The notes below the pieces were generated by a model. That model was given only the letters and a program-made list of their open reading frames with translations. It was not told the DNA's origin and searched no databases. The translations under genes were made by a program, and so were the position numbers. A stretch of DNA of 51,678 bases from Thermobifida cellulosilytica TB100 (GTDB taxonomy: Bacteria; Actinomycetota; Actinomycetes; Streptosporangiales; Streptosporangiaceae). The stretch lies in contig NZ_KQ950180.1 of assembly GCF_001517975.1 (NCBI RefSeq), positions 196,794 to 248,471 on the forward strand, in the 5' to 3' direction. This document shows positions 1-7,937 of this stretch, one piece after another (position 1 is the first letter of the stretch; every line of letters begins with the position of its first letter).

Positions 1-1
1 C

Positions 2-937
2 GCCCTGGACGACGGCGACACCCTGCACTACGACGAACTGGTGCTGGCCACCGGGGCGCGCGCGGCGGTGCCGCCGCTGCCCGGGGCCACCACCTCCCGC
101 TCCCGGCCCGCCGAGGGGGTGACCGTCCTGCGCGACCTGGCCGACTGCCGCCGCCTGGCCGCCCTGACCCGCCCCGGGGCGCCCGTGGTCGTCCTGGGCG
201 GCGGCGTGCTCGGCCTGGAGACCGCACGCGCGCTGGGGCGGCGCGGCGCCCGCGTGCACCTGGTGGAGGCCGCCGCCTGGCTGATGCACCGCCAGCTCGA
301 CCAGGGCGCCGCCCGCGTGCTGGCGGGCCACTACACGCGGCTGGGCGTGACCGTCCACTCCCGGACGGCGGCGTTGCGCTGGATCCCCGGACGCGGCCTG
401 GAACTGGAGGACGGCCGGGTCCTGGCCGGGGACGTCCTGGTCGTCGCCACCGGGGTGCGGCCGCGCACCGTGCACGCCGGCCACGAGCTCGCCGCGGGGC
501 CGTGGCGGCTGTCCGTGCTGTGGCCGCCGCCCGACTTCGCCGGGGACGACCCCAACGAGGGCAGCGTGGTGCTGCTGGCCCGCCTGCCCTCCTCCGCGGA
601 CGCCGCCGGGCTGTCGGTGCTGCTCACCGGTGACATCGAGGAGTCGGCGCAGCGCGCCCTGCTGCCCGAGCCCGCGATCCGCGGGGTCGACGTGCTCAAG
701 ACCCCGCACCACGGCGCGGCCACCCAGGAGGCCGCCTTCCTGGACGCCACCCGCCCGCGGGTGACGCTCACCTCGGTGGGCGCCGACAACCCCTACGGCC
801 ATCCCGCCCCGGCCACGTGGGCGCGGCTGACGGGCCTGACCCCGGCCTCCTACCGCACCGACCGGCACGGCGACGTGGCGGTGGTCCCCGGTCCCGACGG
901 CCCGGTCGTGCACTGGCGCGGCCCCAGGCCGCGGTGA
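2..937 (+). CDS. Fusion: NirB-type FAD/NAD(P) oxidoreductase fragment joined to ComEC C-terminal domain (5' partial)
   Basis: The frame is open from base 2, so the gene starts outside the window. The first ~155 residues are a pyridine nucleotide-disulphide oxidoreductase: DELVLATGAR near the start, the NAD-binding motif VVVLGGGVLGLETARALG, the NirB-like string LMHRQLD, and the FAD-closing motif VVATGVRPRT. From about nt 473 the protein becomes the end of a ComEC/Rec2 DNA-uptake protein: GPWRLSVLWPP, LLTGDIE, VLKTPHHGA and TSVGADNPYGHP. The metal motif HxHxDH that opens the ComEC metallo-beta-lactamase domain is missing, so this half is truncated. ComEC usually lies next to holA, which follows here, so the ComEC tail is in its expected place and the oxidoreductase is the foreign part. 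A strong hairpin follows the stop. It could be a real deletion fusion or an assembly chimera. Confidence 0.7.
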   Translation, partial: ALDDGDTLHYDELVLATGARAAVPPLPGATTSRSRPAEGVTVLRDLADCRRLAALTRPGAPVVVLGGGVLGLETARALGRRGARVHLVEAAAWLMHRQLDQGAARVLAGHYTRLGVTVHSRTAALRWIPGRGLELEDGRVLAGDVLVVATGVRPRTVHAGHELAAGPWRLSVLWPPPDFAGDDPNEGSVVLLARLPSSADAAGLSVLLTGDIEESAQRALLPEPAIRGVDVLKTPHHGAATQEAAFLDATRPRVTLTSVGADNPYGHPAPATWARLTGLTPASYRTDRHGDVAVVPGPDGPVVHWRGPRPR

Positions 938-938
938 G

Positions 939-976
939 CCGGGTCTGGGAGGGTCTGAAGGCCCTCCCAGGCCCGG
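939..976 (+). terminator. Terminator after the fusion gene
   Basis: CTGGGAGGG (945-953) pairs perfectly with CCCTCCCAG (962-970) around an 8-nt loop. The stem extends through CCGGG (939-943) and CCCGG (972-976) after a single bulged pair. It begins just after the stop codon of the upstream gene. There is no clear T tract, as is common in very GC-rich actinobacteria. Confidence 0.6.
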
Positions 977-1001
977 GCCCCTCCGGACCTAAGCTGAGGG
1001 C

Positions 1002-1859
1002 ATGTCTATCGGCCTCCCTCCCGAGGACTCCGCCCTGCGCCGCGTCTCCCGTGAGGCGGCCGTCCTCGGCGCCGCCGGATACGCAGTCCTGTTGCAGATC
1101 GCCCACCCCGCGGTGGGGCAGGGCGTGCACGACCACAGCGACTTCGCGTCCCGGCCGCTCAACCGGCTGCACGGCACCCTCACCTTCGTCTACGGCGTGG
1201 TGTTCGGCACCCCCGCCGAGGCCGAGCGGATCGGCGCGATCGTGCGCGCCATGCACGCCAGGGTCACCGGCCCCGGCTACCGCGCGCTCGACCCGGAACT
1301 GCAACTGTGGGTGGCCGCCACCCTGTACCGGGCCGCGGAGACGATGTACGGGCTGGCCGTGGGCGACCTCACCGAGGCGGAGCAGGACGAGGTGTACGCG
1401 CACTCGGCGGTGTTCGCCACGGCGCTGGGCTGCCCGGCGGAGTACTGGCCGCCCTCCCGCGCCGACTTCGAGCGCTACTGGGCGCGGATGCTGCCGGTGC
1501 TGCGGGCCACCCCGGCCTCGCGCACCGTGGTCCGCGAACTGTTCCACCCCGTCTCCCCGCTGCTACGGCCCGCCATGCGCCTCCAGGGGTTCGTCGCGGC
1601 CGGACTGCTGCCGCCCCGGCTACGCGAGGAGCTGGGGCTGGCCTGGGACGCGGGCCGGCAGCGCCGCTTCGACCGGTGGTGCGCCCTGGTGCGGGCGGTC
1701 TACCCGAGGCTTCCGCTGCGGCTGCGCACCTCGGTGCGGGACTTCTTCCTGTGGGACATCCGCCGCCGGACGGCCGACAACCGGCTGTACCGCCGTCCCC
1801 GCGGGTGGCGGCCGGTGCTGCGGGGCGAGGCCGCCCGGGCGCGGCAGCGCTCCCGGTAG
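1002..1859 (+). CDS. Oxygenase MpaB family protein (DUF2236)
   Basis: A 285-residue protein of the MpaB/rubber-oxygenase-like DUF2236 family, which includes haem-dependent oxygenases of mostly unknown substrate. Family features are the early segment VLLQIAHPAVGQGVHDHSDF (the likely haem-ligand region), LHGTLTFVYGVVFGT, then LWVAATLYRAAETMYGL, and a C-terminal FFLWDIRRRTADNRLY stretch. There is no signal peptide or clear membrane segment. The ATG at 1002 fits the family N-terminus, though the purine stretch before it lies very close. It stands alone between the terminator at 939-976 and holA, so context gives no substrate. Confidence 0.8.
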   Translation: MSIGLPPEDSALRRVSREAAVLGAAGYAVLLQIAHPAVGQGVHDHSDFASRPLNRLHGTLTFVYGVVFGTPAEAERIGAIVRAMHARVTGPGYRALDPELQLWVAATLYRAAETMYGLAVGDLTEAEQDEVYAHSAVFATALGCPAEYWPPSRADFERYWARMLPVLRATPASRTVVRELFHPVSPLLRPAMRLQGFVAAGLLPPRLREELGLAWDAGRQRRFDRWCALVRAVYPRLPLRLRTSVRDFFLWDIRRRTADNRLYRRPRGWRPVLRGEAARARQRSR

Positions 1860-1904
1860 GCCGCGCGGTCGGCGGAAGGCGCCCGCCGGTCGCCGCCGCG
1901 TGGC

Positions 1905-2885
1905 ATGCTGGCCTCCATGGACTCCACCCCTGTTGCGCCGCTGACCGTCGTCGTCGGCGACGAGGAGCTGCTCGTCGACCGGGCCGTGGCCGGCCTCGTG
2001 GCGGCGGTGCGCGCCGCCGATCCCGAAGTGGACGTGCACGACCTGGTCCCCTCGCAGGTCAGTGCGGGGAAGCTGGTCGAGGTCACCTCGCCCTCGCTGT
2101 TCGGGGAGCGCCGGGTGGTGGTGCTGCGTTCGGTGCAGGACCTCACCAAGGAGCCCGCCGGAGTGGTGACCGACTACCTGAAGGACCCCGCCGACGACGT
2201 GGTGCTGGTCCTGGTGCACGCGGGCGGCGCCAAGGGCAAGGCACTGCTGCAGGCGGCGTTGAAGGCCGGGGCGCACCGGATCGACTGCGCCAAGCCGACC
2301 AAGGCGTCCGAGCGGCTCGCGTTCGTCAAGGGCGAGTTCGCCCGGGCCGGGCGGCAGATCGCCCCGGACGCCGCCCAGGCGCTGCTGGACGCGGTCGGCA
2401 CCGATCTGCGGGAGATCGCGGCGGCCTGCACCCAGTTGATCGCCGACACCGAGGGCAGGGTGGACGCCGCTGCCGTGGCCCGCTACCACCGGGGCCGGGC
2501 GGAGGCGTCGGGGTTCACGGTCGCCGACCGCGCCGTGGAGGGGCGCCTGGCCGAGGCGCTGGAGCAGTTGCGCTGGTCCCTGGCGGTGGGCATGGCTCCG
2601 GTGCTGATCAACAGTGCGCTGGCGGGCGCGGTGCGCGGGATCGCGGTGGCCGTGCAGCCGCCGCGCGGCCTCTCCGACGCCGAGCTCGCCAAGCAGGCCA
2701 AGGTGCCGCCGTGGAAGCTGCGGACCATCCGCCAGCAGGCCCGCGGCTGGACCCCGCGGGGCGTGGCGCACGCCATGCGCGTGGTCGCCGAGACCGACGC
2801 CCTGATCAAGGGGGCGGGACGCGATCCCGCCTACGCCCTGGAACGCGCCGTCGTCGAGATCGTCTCGGCCCGGGGGCGGCGCTGA
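1905..2885 (+). CDS. holA: DNA polymerase III subunit delta
   Basis: A 326-residue clamp-loader delta subunit, which opens the beta clamp for loading onto primed DNA. The N-terminus has LTVVVGDEELLVDRAVAGL, followed by the degenerate RecA-like fold (SLFGERRVVVLRSVQDL) and the helical C-terminal collar (KVPPWKLRTIRQQARGW). Length suits the family. The ATG at 1905 is used here, but the ATG at 1917 (MDSTPV) is equally possible since neither has a good ribosome binding site. Its place after a ComEC remnant matches the usual comEC-holA pairing. It converges on the amidohydrolase gene. Confidence 0.88.
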   Translation: MLASMDSTPVAPLTVVVGDEELLVDRAVAGLVAAVRAADPEVDVHDLVPSQVSAGKLVEVTSPSLFGERRVVVLRSVQDLTKEPAGVVTDYLKDPADDVVLVLVHAGGAKGKALLQAALKAGAHRIDCAKPTKASERLAFVKGEFARAGRQIAPDAAQALLDAVGTDLREIAAACTQLIADTEGRVDAAAVARYHRGRAEASGFTVADRAVEGRLAEALEQLRWSLAVGMAPVLINSALAGAVRGIAVAVQPPRGLSDAELAKQAKVPPWKLRTIRQQARGWTPRGVAHAMRVVAETDALIKGAGRDPAYALERAVVEIVSARGRR

Positions 2886-3005
2886 GCGGTCCGCGCGGGG
2901 CGGCCCGGTGCCGCGGAGGGGACTCCCGGCGGGGTGGACCGGGGCTCCGGAAGCGCGGGGTGTTCCCGACCCGGGGTGCGTCGGCGTCCGCCTGACGCCC
3001 GGGGG

Positions 3006-4211
3006 TCAGCGGATCGGCTCGCCGTCGCGCCACACGCGCATGGCCTTCAGGCCGTAGGCCCAGGCGAACGCGCCCTCGTGGTCGGCGTCCCACTGGACGA
3101 CGTCGGCGGCCCGGCCGGGGGCGATGACGCCGCGGTCGGTGAGGCCCAGCGCCTGCGCCCCGCCGACGGTGGCCGCGCGCAGCGCCTCGAGCACGCTCAT
3201 CCGGTACAGGCCGATGGCCATGCACACGATCAGCGACATCATGGTCGTCCCGGACTGGGCGGGGTTGTGGTCGGTGCCCAGCGCCACCGGGACGCGGTGG
3301 TCGAGGAGGGTGCGCACCGGCGGTTCGCGGCGCTCGCTCAGCGAGGCGGTGGGGCAGACCACCACCGGGGTGGCGGTCTTCGCCAGCGCCAGCACGTCCT
3401 CGTCGTCGGTCTCGTGCAGCAGGTCCACCGAGTCGCACTGCAGGTCGGCGGCCATGCGCACGGCGCCGTGCCGGGGTTTGGAGCAGGCGTGCAGCCGGGT
3501 CTTGAGCCCCACGGAGCGGCCCAGCGACAGCAGCCAGCGCGCGTCCTCGGTGGTGAACTGGCGGTTGTCGCAGTAGACGTCCACGCCGTCGGCACCGGCC
3601 TGGGCGGCGTCGCCCAGCCAGGAGCCGACGGCCTGCACGTAGTCGCGGTGGCGGCCGAAGTACTCGGGCGGGACCGCGTGCGCGGCGAAGAAGGTGACGT
3701 GCAGCCGGGGCATGCCGGGCTCCTCCTCCAGGGAGCGCAGCAGGCGCACGTCGGCGAGCTCGCCGTCGCGGGTCAGGTGGTAGCCGGTCTTGGCCTCGAC
3801 CGTGGTGGTGCCCCACAGCAGCCAGTGGCGCAGCCGGTCCCGCACGTCGTTGCAGAGGGTCCACGGGTCGGTCCCCCGGGTCACGGTGACGGTGGAGGCG
3901 ACCCCGCCGCCCGCGGCGACGATGTCGCTCTGCGAGGCGCCGTCGGAGCGCGCGGAGATCTCGGCGAACCGGTTCCCGGCGTAGACGGGGTGGGTGTGGG
4001 CGTCGATGAGACCGGGGGTGACGAGCGCGCCGCCCGCGTTGTCGATCTCGGCGTCGGCGATGTGGTCAATGACTCCGGGAATGCTCTGGGGCAGGTCGGC
4101 GGCGGGGCCGACCCAGACGATGATCCCGTCGTGCATGACGATGGCGGCGTTGCTGATGAGTTCGACGCCGGTCCATAGTCGTCCGATGTTCGTCAGCAGT
4201 CGTACCGTCAT
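3006..4211 (-). CDS. hutI: Imidazolonepropionase (HutI)-family amidohydrolase
   Basis: A 401-residue metal-dependent amidohydrolase that best matches imidazolonepropionase, which hydrolyses 4-imidazolone-5-propanoate to formiminoglutamate in histidine breakdown. Family landmarks are VTPGLIDAHTHPVYAGNRF (HxH metal ligands), GTTTVEAKTGY, FAAHAVPPEY, VDVYCDNRQF, LHAC (third His ligand) and ALGTDHNPAQSGT (Asp ligand). Two active-site stretches differ from classical HutI: the usual HADE/HANQ reads HACS, and the usual SADH reads SVDL, losing a conserved His. No other hut gene is present. The reaction may therefore differ from HutI. The ATG at 4211 gives the expected N-terminus. It lies downstream of hflX, separated by a terminator. 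Confidence 0.75.
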   Translation of the reverse strand: MTVRLLTNIGRLWTGVELISNAAIVMHDGIIVWVGPAADLPQSIPGVIDHIADAEIDNAGGALVTPGLIDAHTHPVYAGNRFAEISARSDGASQSDIVAAGGGVASTVTVTRGTDPWTLCNDVRDRLRHWLLWGTTTVEAKTGYHLTRDGELADVRLLRSLEEEPGMPRLHVTFFAAHAVPPEYFGRHRDYVQAVGSWLGDAAQAGADGVDVYCDNRQFTTEDARWLLSLGRSVGLKTRLHACSKPRHGAVRMAADLQCDSVDLLHETDDEDVLALAKTATPVVVCPTASLSERREPPVRTLLDHRVPVALGTDHNPAQSGTTMMSLIVCMAIGLYRMSVLEALRAATVGGAQALGLTDRGVIAPGRAADVVQWDADHEGAFAWAYGLKAMRVWRDGEPIR

Positions 4212-4435
4212 TGTCTCACCGCTCGCCCGTCCGCGTCGTCACGGCCGTCATCCGGTGCGCAGGGGACGGCCACGCCGCACGAACAGTCCTCACACGACTT
4301 CATATCGATGCCTTGGCCTAGGTAGGGGGTCACAACGCGGCCGGGACGGGGCCGGGCAGCAGCATCTCACTTCGGTGAAGGCAACCGTAGTTCATAGAAC
4401 GCCGGGATGTACACCTCTACGCCCGAACAGTAAAC

Positions 4436-4461
4436 GGCGGAACCCCTTAAGGGGTTCCGCC
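4436..4461 (-). terminator. hflX terminator, perfect 26-nt palindrome
   Basis: Thirteen bases, GGCGGAACCCCTT, are followed at once by their exact reverse complement, giving a strong hairpin about 45 nt beyond the hflX stop. A short T-containing stretch (GTTTAC) follows in the minus-strand direction. It also separates hflX from the amidohydrolase gene. Confidence 0.7.
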
Positions 4462-4463
4462 AG

Positions 4464-4492
4464 GTTCGTTCGTGTTCGTTCGCGTTCGTTCC
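4464..4492. repeat. Triple direct repeat GTTCGTTCG
   Basis: Three tandem near-identical decamers, GTTCGTTCGT, GTTCGTTCGC and GTTCGTTCC, lie between the hflX stop and its terminator. Function is unknown. It is probably a small slippage-derived repeat. Confidence 0.6.
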
Positions 4493-4504
4493 GATCACCG
4501 TGGG

Positions 4505-5977
4505 CTACCGCACGGCGACACCGTACCGGTCGAGCTGGCCCGCGAGCTCCTGGGGGACCCAGGCGGACAGGACCGTGCCCTCGTCGGTGTACTGCTCGCT
4601 GATGATCCGGCCCTCCTGGTGGACCCGGGAGACCAGGTCGCCGCGCTCGTAGGGCAGCAGCACGGAGACCTCGCACCCGAGCTCGGGCAGCGCCCCGGCG
4701 ATGGCCTGGAGCAGCTCCTGGATGCCCTCGCCGGTGCGGGCGGACACCTCGACGGCGTCGGGGTGCTTCGTGCGCAACTGCTTGAGCAGCGTCTCCTCGG
4801 CCGCGTCGACCTTGTTGACGACGATCAGCTCCGGGATGTCGCTGGCCCCGATCTCGGCGAAGACCTCGCGCACCGAGGCGATCTGCTGCTCGGGGTCGGG
4901 GTGGGAGCCGTCCACGACGTGCAGGATGAGGTCGGCGTCGGTGACCTCCTCCAGGGTGGAGCGGAACGCCTCGACGAGCTGGTGCGGCAGGTGCCGCACG
5001 AATCCGACGGTGTCGCTGAGGGTGAACAGCCGGCCGTCGGGGGTGCGCGCCCGGCGCACGGTGGGCTCCAGGGTGGCGAACAGCGCGTCCTCCACCAGCA
5101 CGCCCGCCCCGGTGAGCCGGTTGAGCAGGCTGGACTTGCCCGCGTTGGTGTATCCGGCGATGGCCACGGCGGGCACCTGGCGGGTGCGGCGCCGCTCACG
5201 CTTGACGTCGCGGGCCACGGCCATGTGCGCCAGTTGGCGGCGGAGCTTGGCCATGCGGGTGTTGATGCGGCGCCGGTCGGTCTCCAGCTTGGTCTCACCG
5301 GGACCGCGCAGGCCCACGCCGCCGTTGCCGCCGCCGGAGGTGCCGGTCTGGCGGGACAGCGCCTCACCCCAACCGCGCAGCCGCGGCAGCAGGTAGGTGA
5401 GCTGCGCCAGTTCCACCTGGGCCTTGCCCTCCCTGCTGCGGGCGTGCTGGGCGAAGATGTCCAGGATGAGGGCGGTGCGGTCGATCACCTTGACCTTGAC
5501 CACGTCCTCGAGCTGGCGCAACTGGCCGGGGGTCAGTTCGCCGTCGCAGATGACGGTGTCGGCCCCGGTGCTCTCCACGATGTCGCGGAGTTCGGCGGCC
5601 TTGCCGCTGCCGACGTAGGTGGCGGGGTCGGGCTTGGAGCGGCGCTGGGTGAGCCCTTCCAGCACCAGGGCTCCCGCGGTCTCGGCGAGCTGCTTGAGCT
5701 CGAACAGCGAGTTGTCGGCGTCCTGCTGGGTGCCGCTGGTCCACACCCCGATGAGGACGACCCGCTCCAGCCGCAGGGACCGGTACTCGACCTCGGTGAC
5801 GTCGCGGAGTTCGGTGGACAGCCCCTGGACGCGGCGCAGCGCGTAGCGGTCCTGGAGTTCGAGCTGTCCGCGGTCGATCTCGCGGTCGTCCGGGCGGGTC
5901 CGGGGGGACTCCGCCGTCACGACGCTGGATCCGGTGCGGGGAGCGTGGCCGTTGAGAGAAGTACGTGTCATATCCAT
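4505..5977 (-). CDS. hflX: GTPase HflX, ribosome-associated
   Basis: A 490-residue TRAFAC GTPase that binds the 50S subunit and splits stalled ribosomes. Domains in order: the N-terminal HflX domain (about 65-200, with KPDPATYVGSGKAAEL), a coiled linker containing GGNGGVGLRGPGETKLE (about 216-232), and the G domain with P-loop GYTNAGKSS (275-283), G3 DTVGF (322-326) and G4 NKVD (388-391). The first ~40 residues are a variable extension common in actinobacteria. ATG at 5977 is used; the ATG at 5971 two codons in is an alternative. In related genomes hflX follows dapF closely; here aceB and a transporter lie between them. Confidence 0.95.
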   Translation of the reverse strand: MDMTRTSLNGHAPRTGSSVVTAESPRTRPDDREIDRGQLELQDRYALRRVQGLSTELRDVTEVEYRSLRLERVVLIGVWTSGTQQDADNSLFELKQLAETAGALVLEGLTQRRSKPDPATYVGSGKAAELRDIVESTGADTVICDGELTPGQLRQLEDVVKVKVIDRTALILDIFAQHARSREGKAQVELAQLTYLLPRLRGWGEALSRQTGTSGGGNGGVGLRGPGETKLETDRRRINTRMAKLRRQLAHMAVARDVKRERRRTRQVPAVAIAGYTNAGKSSLLNRLTGAGVLVEDALFATLEPTVRRARTPDGRLFTLSDTVGFVRHLPHQLVEAFRSTLEEVTDADLILHVVDGSHPDPEQQIASVREVFAEIGASDIPELIVVNKVDAAEETLLKQLRTKHPDAVEVSARTGEGIQELLQAIAGALPELGCEVSVLLPYERGDLVSRVHQEGRIISEQYTDEGTVLSAWVPQELAGQLDRYGVAVR

Positions 5978-6197
5978 CCGTGGGGTGTCAACGCGGAGTC
6001 ACCGCGGTTTCTTCCCCGATCGTCCCACGCGTACCGCTCGGCGTCAGCTTTTTTTCTCGCCGCCGGGCCCGGCAGCGGCAGGGCCGCGGGCTCGTCAGAT
6101 GACGAAGAAGACGAGTTCTTTAACCGCTCTTGACCCAGAAAAACACGAATCCTTTCGTTTCAGTGAAAATTTCCGGCTGTGCAGCGCGGAGACTGCG

Positions 6198-6226
6198 TTG
6201 ACCGGCCCCCAGGGGCGGAGTAGCGT
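6198..6226 (+). promoter_or_regulatory. aceB promoter (sigma-70-like)
   Basis: TTGACC (6198-6203) and TAGCGT (6221-6226) are separated by exactly 17 nt, a good housekeeping-sigma promoter for a high-GC organism. The predicted start point is near 6233, about 45 nt before the aceB start codon. Confidence 0.55.
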
Positions 6227-6250
6227 CACATTCCACATAACAGAAGCAAG

Positions 6251-6265
6251 TTTCGCAATGCGGAA
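6251..6265 (+). promoter_or_regulatory. Dyad over the aceB leader and ribosome binding site
   Basis: TTTCGC-AAT-GCGGAA is a near-perfect inverted repeat just after the predicted transcription start. It overlaps the ribosome binding site GGAAGG (6262-6267). Its position suits a repressor of glyoxylate-cycle expression; the regulator is not identifiable here. Confidence 0.4.
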
Positions 6266-6276
6266 GGTTGGGTTCC

Positions 6277-7875
6277 ATGGGTGCTCCCGCCGGGGTCGAG
6301 ATCACCGGCCCGATGAACGACAGGTACGACGAGATCCTCACCGAGGACGCCCTCGCGCTCATCGCCGACCTGCACCGCAGGTTCGAGCCGCGCCGCCAGG
6401 AGCTGCTCGCCGCGCGCAGGCGCCGCCAGGAGGAGATCTCCGCAGGGGCCGACCTGGACTTCCTCCCCGAGACCAAGGCCATCCGCGAGGACCCGAACTG
6501 GCGCGTGGCCCCTCCGGCCCCCGGCATCGTCGACCGCCGGGTCGAGATCACCGGTCCCACCGACCGCAAGATGACCATCAACGCCCTCAACTCCGGGGCG
6601 AAGGTGTGGCTGGCCGACTTCGAGGACGCCAACACCCCGCTGTGGGAGAACATGATCGAGGGCCAGCTCAACCTGCGGGACGCGCTGGACCGCACCATCG
6701 ACTTCACCACCCCGGAGGGCAAGCGCTACGCCCTCAAGGACGACGCCGAGCTGGCCACCATCGTGGTCCGCCCGCGCGGCTGGCACCTGGACGAGAAGCA
6801 CATCCTCGTCGACGGCCAGCGCACCTCCGGCGGCATCGTCGACTTCGCGCTCTACTTCTTCCACTGCGCGCGCCGCCAGCTCGCCAAGGGCAAGGGCCCC
6901 TACTTCTACCTGCCGAAGATGCAGAGCCACCTGGAGGCCCGGCTGTGGAACGACATCTTCGTGCGCGCCCAGGAGTCGCTGGGCATCGAGCGCGGCACCA
7001 TCCGCGCCACCGTGCTGATCGAGACCATCCCGGCCGCCTTCGAGATGGAGGAGATCCTCTACGAGCTGCGCGAGCACTCCGCCGGGCTCAACGCGGGCCG
7101 CTGGGACTACCTGTTCAGCATCATCAAGACGCACCGCACCCGCGGCCGCCGGTTCCTCCTGCCCGAGCGCAACGCCGTCACGATGACCGCGCCGTTCATG
7201 CGCGCCTACACCGAGCTGCTGGTCAAGACCTGCCACAAGCGCGGCGCGCACGCCATCGGCGGCATGGCCGCGTTCATCCCCAACCGCCGCGACCCCGAGG
7301 TCAACCGGGTGGCGCTGGCCAAGGTCCGCGACGACAAGGCCCGCGAGTCCGCGGACGGCTTCGACGGCTCCTGGGTGGCCCACCCCGACCTGGTCCCGGT
7401 CGCCATGGAGGTCTTCGACGGCGTCCTCGGCGACCGGCCCAACCAGATCGACCGGCAGCGCGACGACGTCGAGGTCACCGCGGCCGACCTGCTGGACGTC
7501 TCCAGCGCCGAGGGCGGCATCACCGAGGCGGGCCTGCGCAACAACATCAACGTCGCCCTCCAGTACCTGGCCGCGTGGCTGGGCGGCAGCGGCGCGGTGG
7601 CCATCCACAACCTCATGGAGGACGCGGCCACCGCGGAGATCTCCCGCTCCCAGATCTGGCAGTGGCTGCACAACGACGTCACCCTGGACGACGGCACCCG
7701 CGTCACCGCCGACCTGGTGGAGCGCCTGATCGGCGAGGAGCTGGCGGCGATCCGCGCGGCCACGTCCCTCGACGCCGACCTGCTGGACCGCGCCACCGCG
7801 CTGTTCAAGGAGGTCGCCCTGGCCGACGACTACGCCGAGTTCCTCACCCTGCCCGCCTACGAGCGGATGCCGTAG
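6277..7875 (+). CDS. aceB: Malate synthase A
   Basis: A 532-residue malate synthase of the A type, condensing glyoxylate with acetyl-CoA to malate in the glyoxylate cycle. Diagnostic segments are [20 protein letters not shown], the family signature [36 protein letters not shown] and the C-terminal [19 protein letters not shown] carrying the catalytic Asp. ATG 6277 is chosen because GGAAGG lies 9 nt upstream; an in-frame TTG at 6268 overlaps that site. No isocitrate lyase gene is nearby. It has its own promoter and converges on the transporter operon through a shared hairpin. Confidence 0.95.
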   Translation: MGAPAGVEITGPMNDRYDEILTEDALALIADLHRRFEPRRQELLAARRRRQEEISAGADLDFLPETKAIREDPNWRVAPPAPGIVDRRVEITGPTDRKMTINALNSGAKVWLADFEDANTPLWENMIEGQLNLRDALDRTIDFTTPEGKRYALKDDAELATIVVRPRGWHLDEKHILVDGQRTSGGIVDFALYFFHCARRQLAKGKGPYFYLPKMQSHLEARLWNDIFVRAQESLGIERGTIRATVLIETIPAAFEMEEILYELREHSAGLNAGRWDYLFSIIKTHRTRGRRFLLPERNAVTMTAPFMRAYTELLVKTCHKRGAHAIGGMAAFIPNRRDPEVNRVALAKVRDDKARESADGFDGSWVAHPDLVPVAMEVFDGVLGDRPNQIDRQRDDVEVTAADLLDVSSAEGGITEAGLRNNINVALQYLAAWLGGSGAVAIHNLMEDAATAEISRSQIWQWLHNDVTLDDGTRVTADLVERLIGEELAAIRAATSLDADLLDRATALFKEVALADDYAEFLTLPAYERMP

Positions 7876-7883
7876 CAGGCCCC

Positions 7884-7931
7884 GCCCGCCGCGTCCCCGC
7901 GACCGCTCCCCGGCCGCGGGGGCGTGGCGGG
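7884..7931. terminator. Bidirectional terminator between aceB and the substrate-binding protein gene
   Basis: CCCGCC-G-CG-T-CCCCGCG (from 7885) pairs with CGCGGGG-G-CG-T-GGCGGG (to 7931), giving about 15 base pairs with symmetric single-base mismatches. It fills the 62-bp gap between convergent genes. Confidence 0.55.
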
Positions 7932-7937
7932 CGCCCG

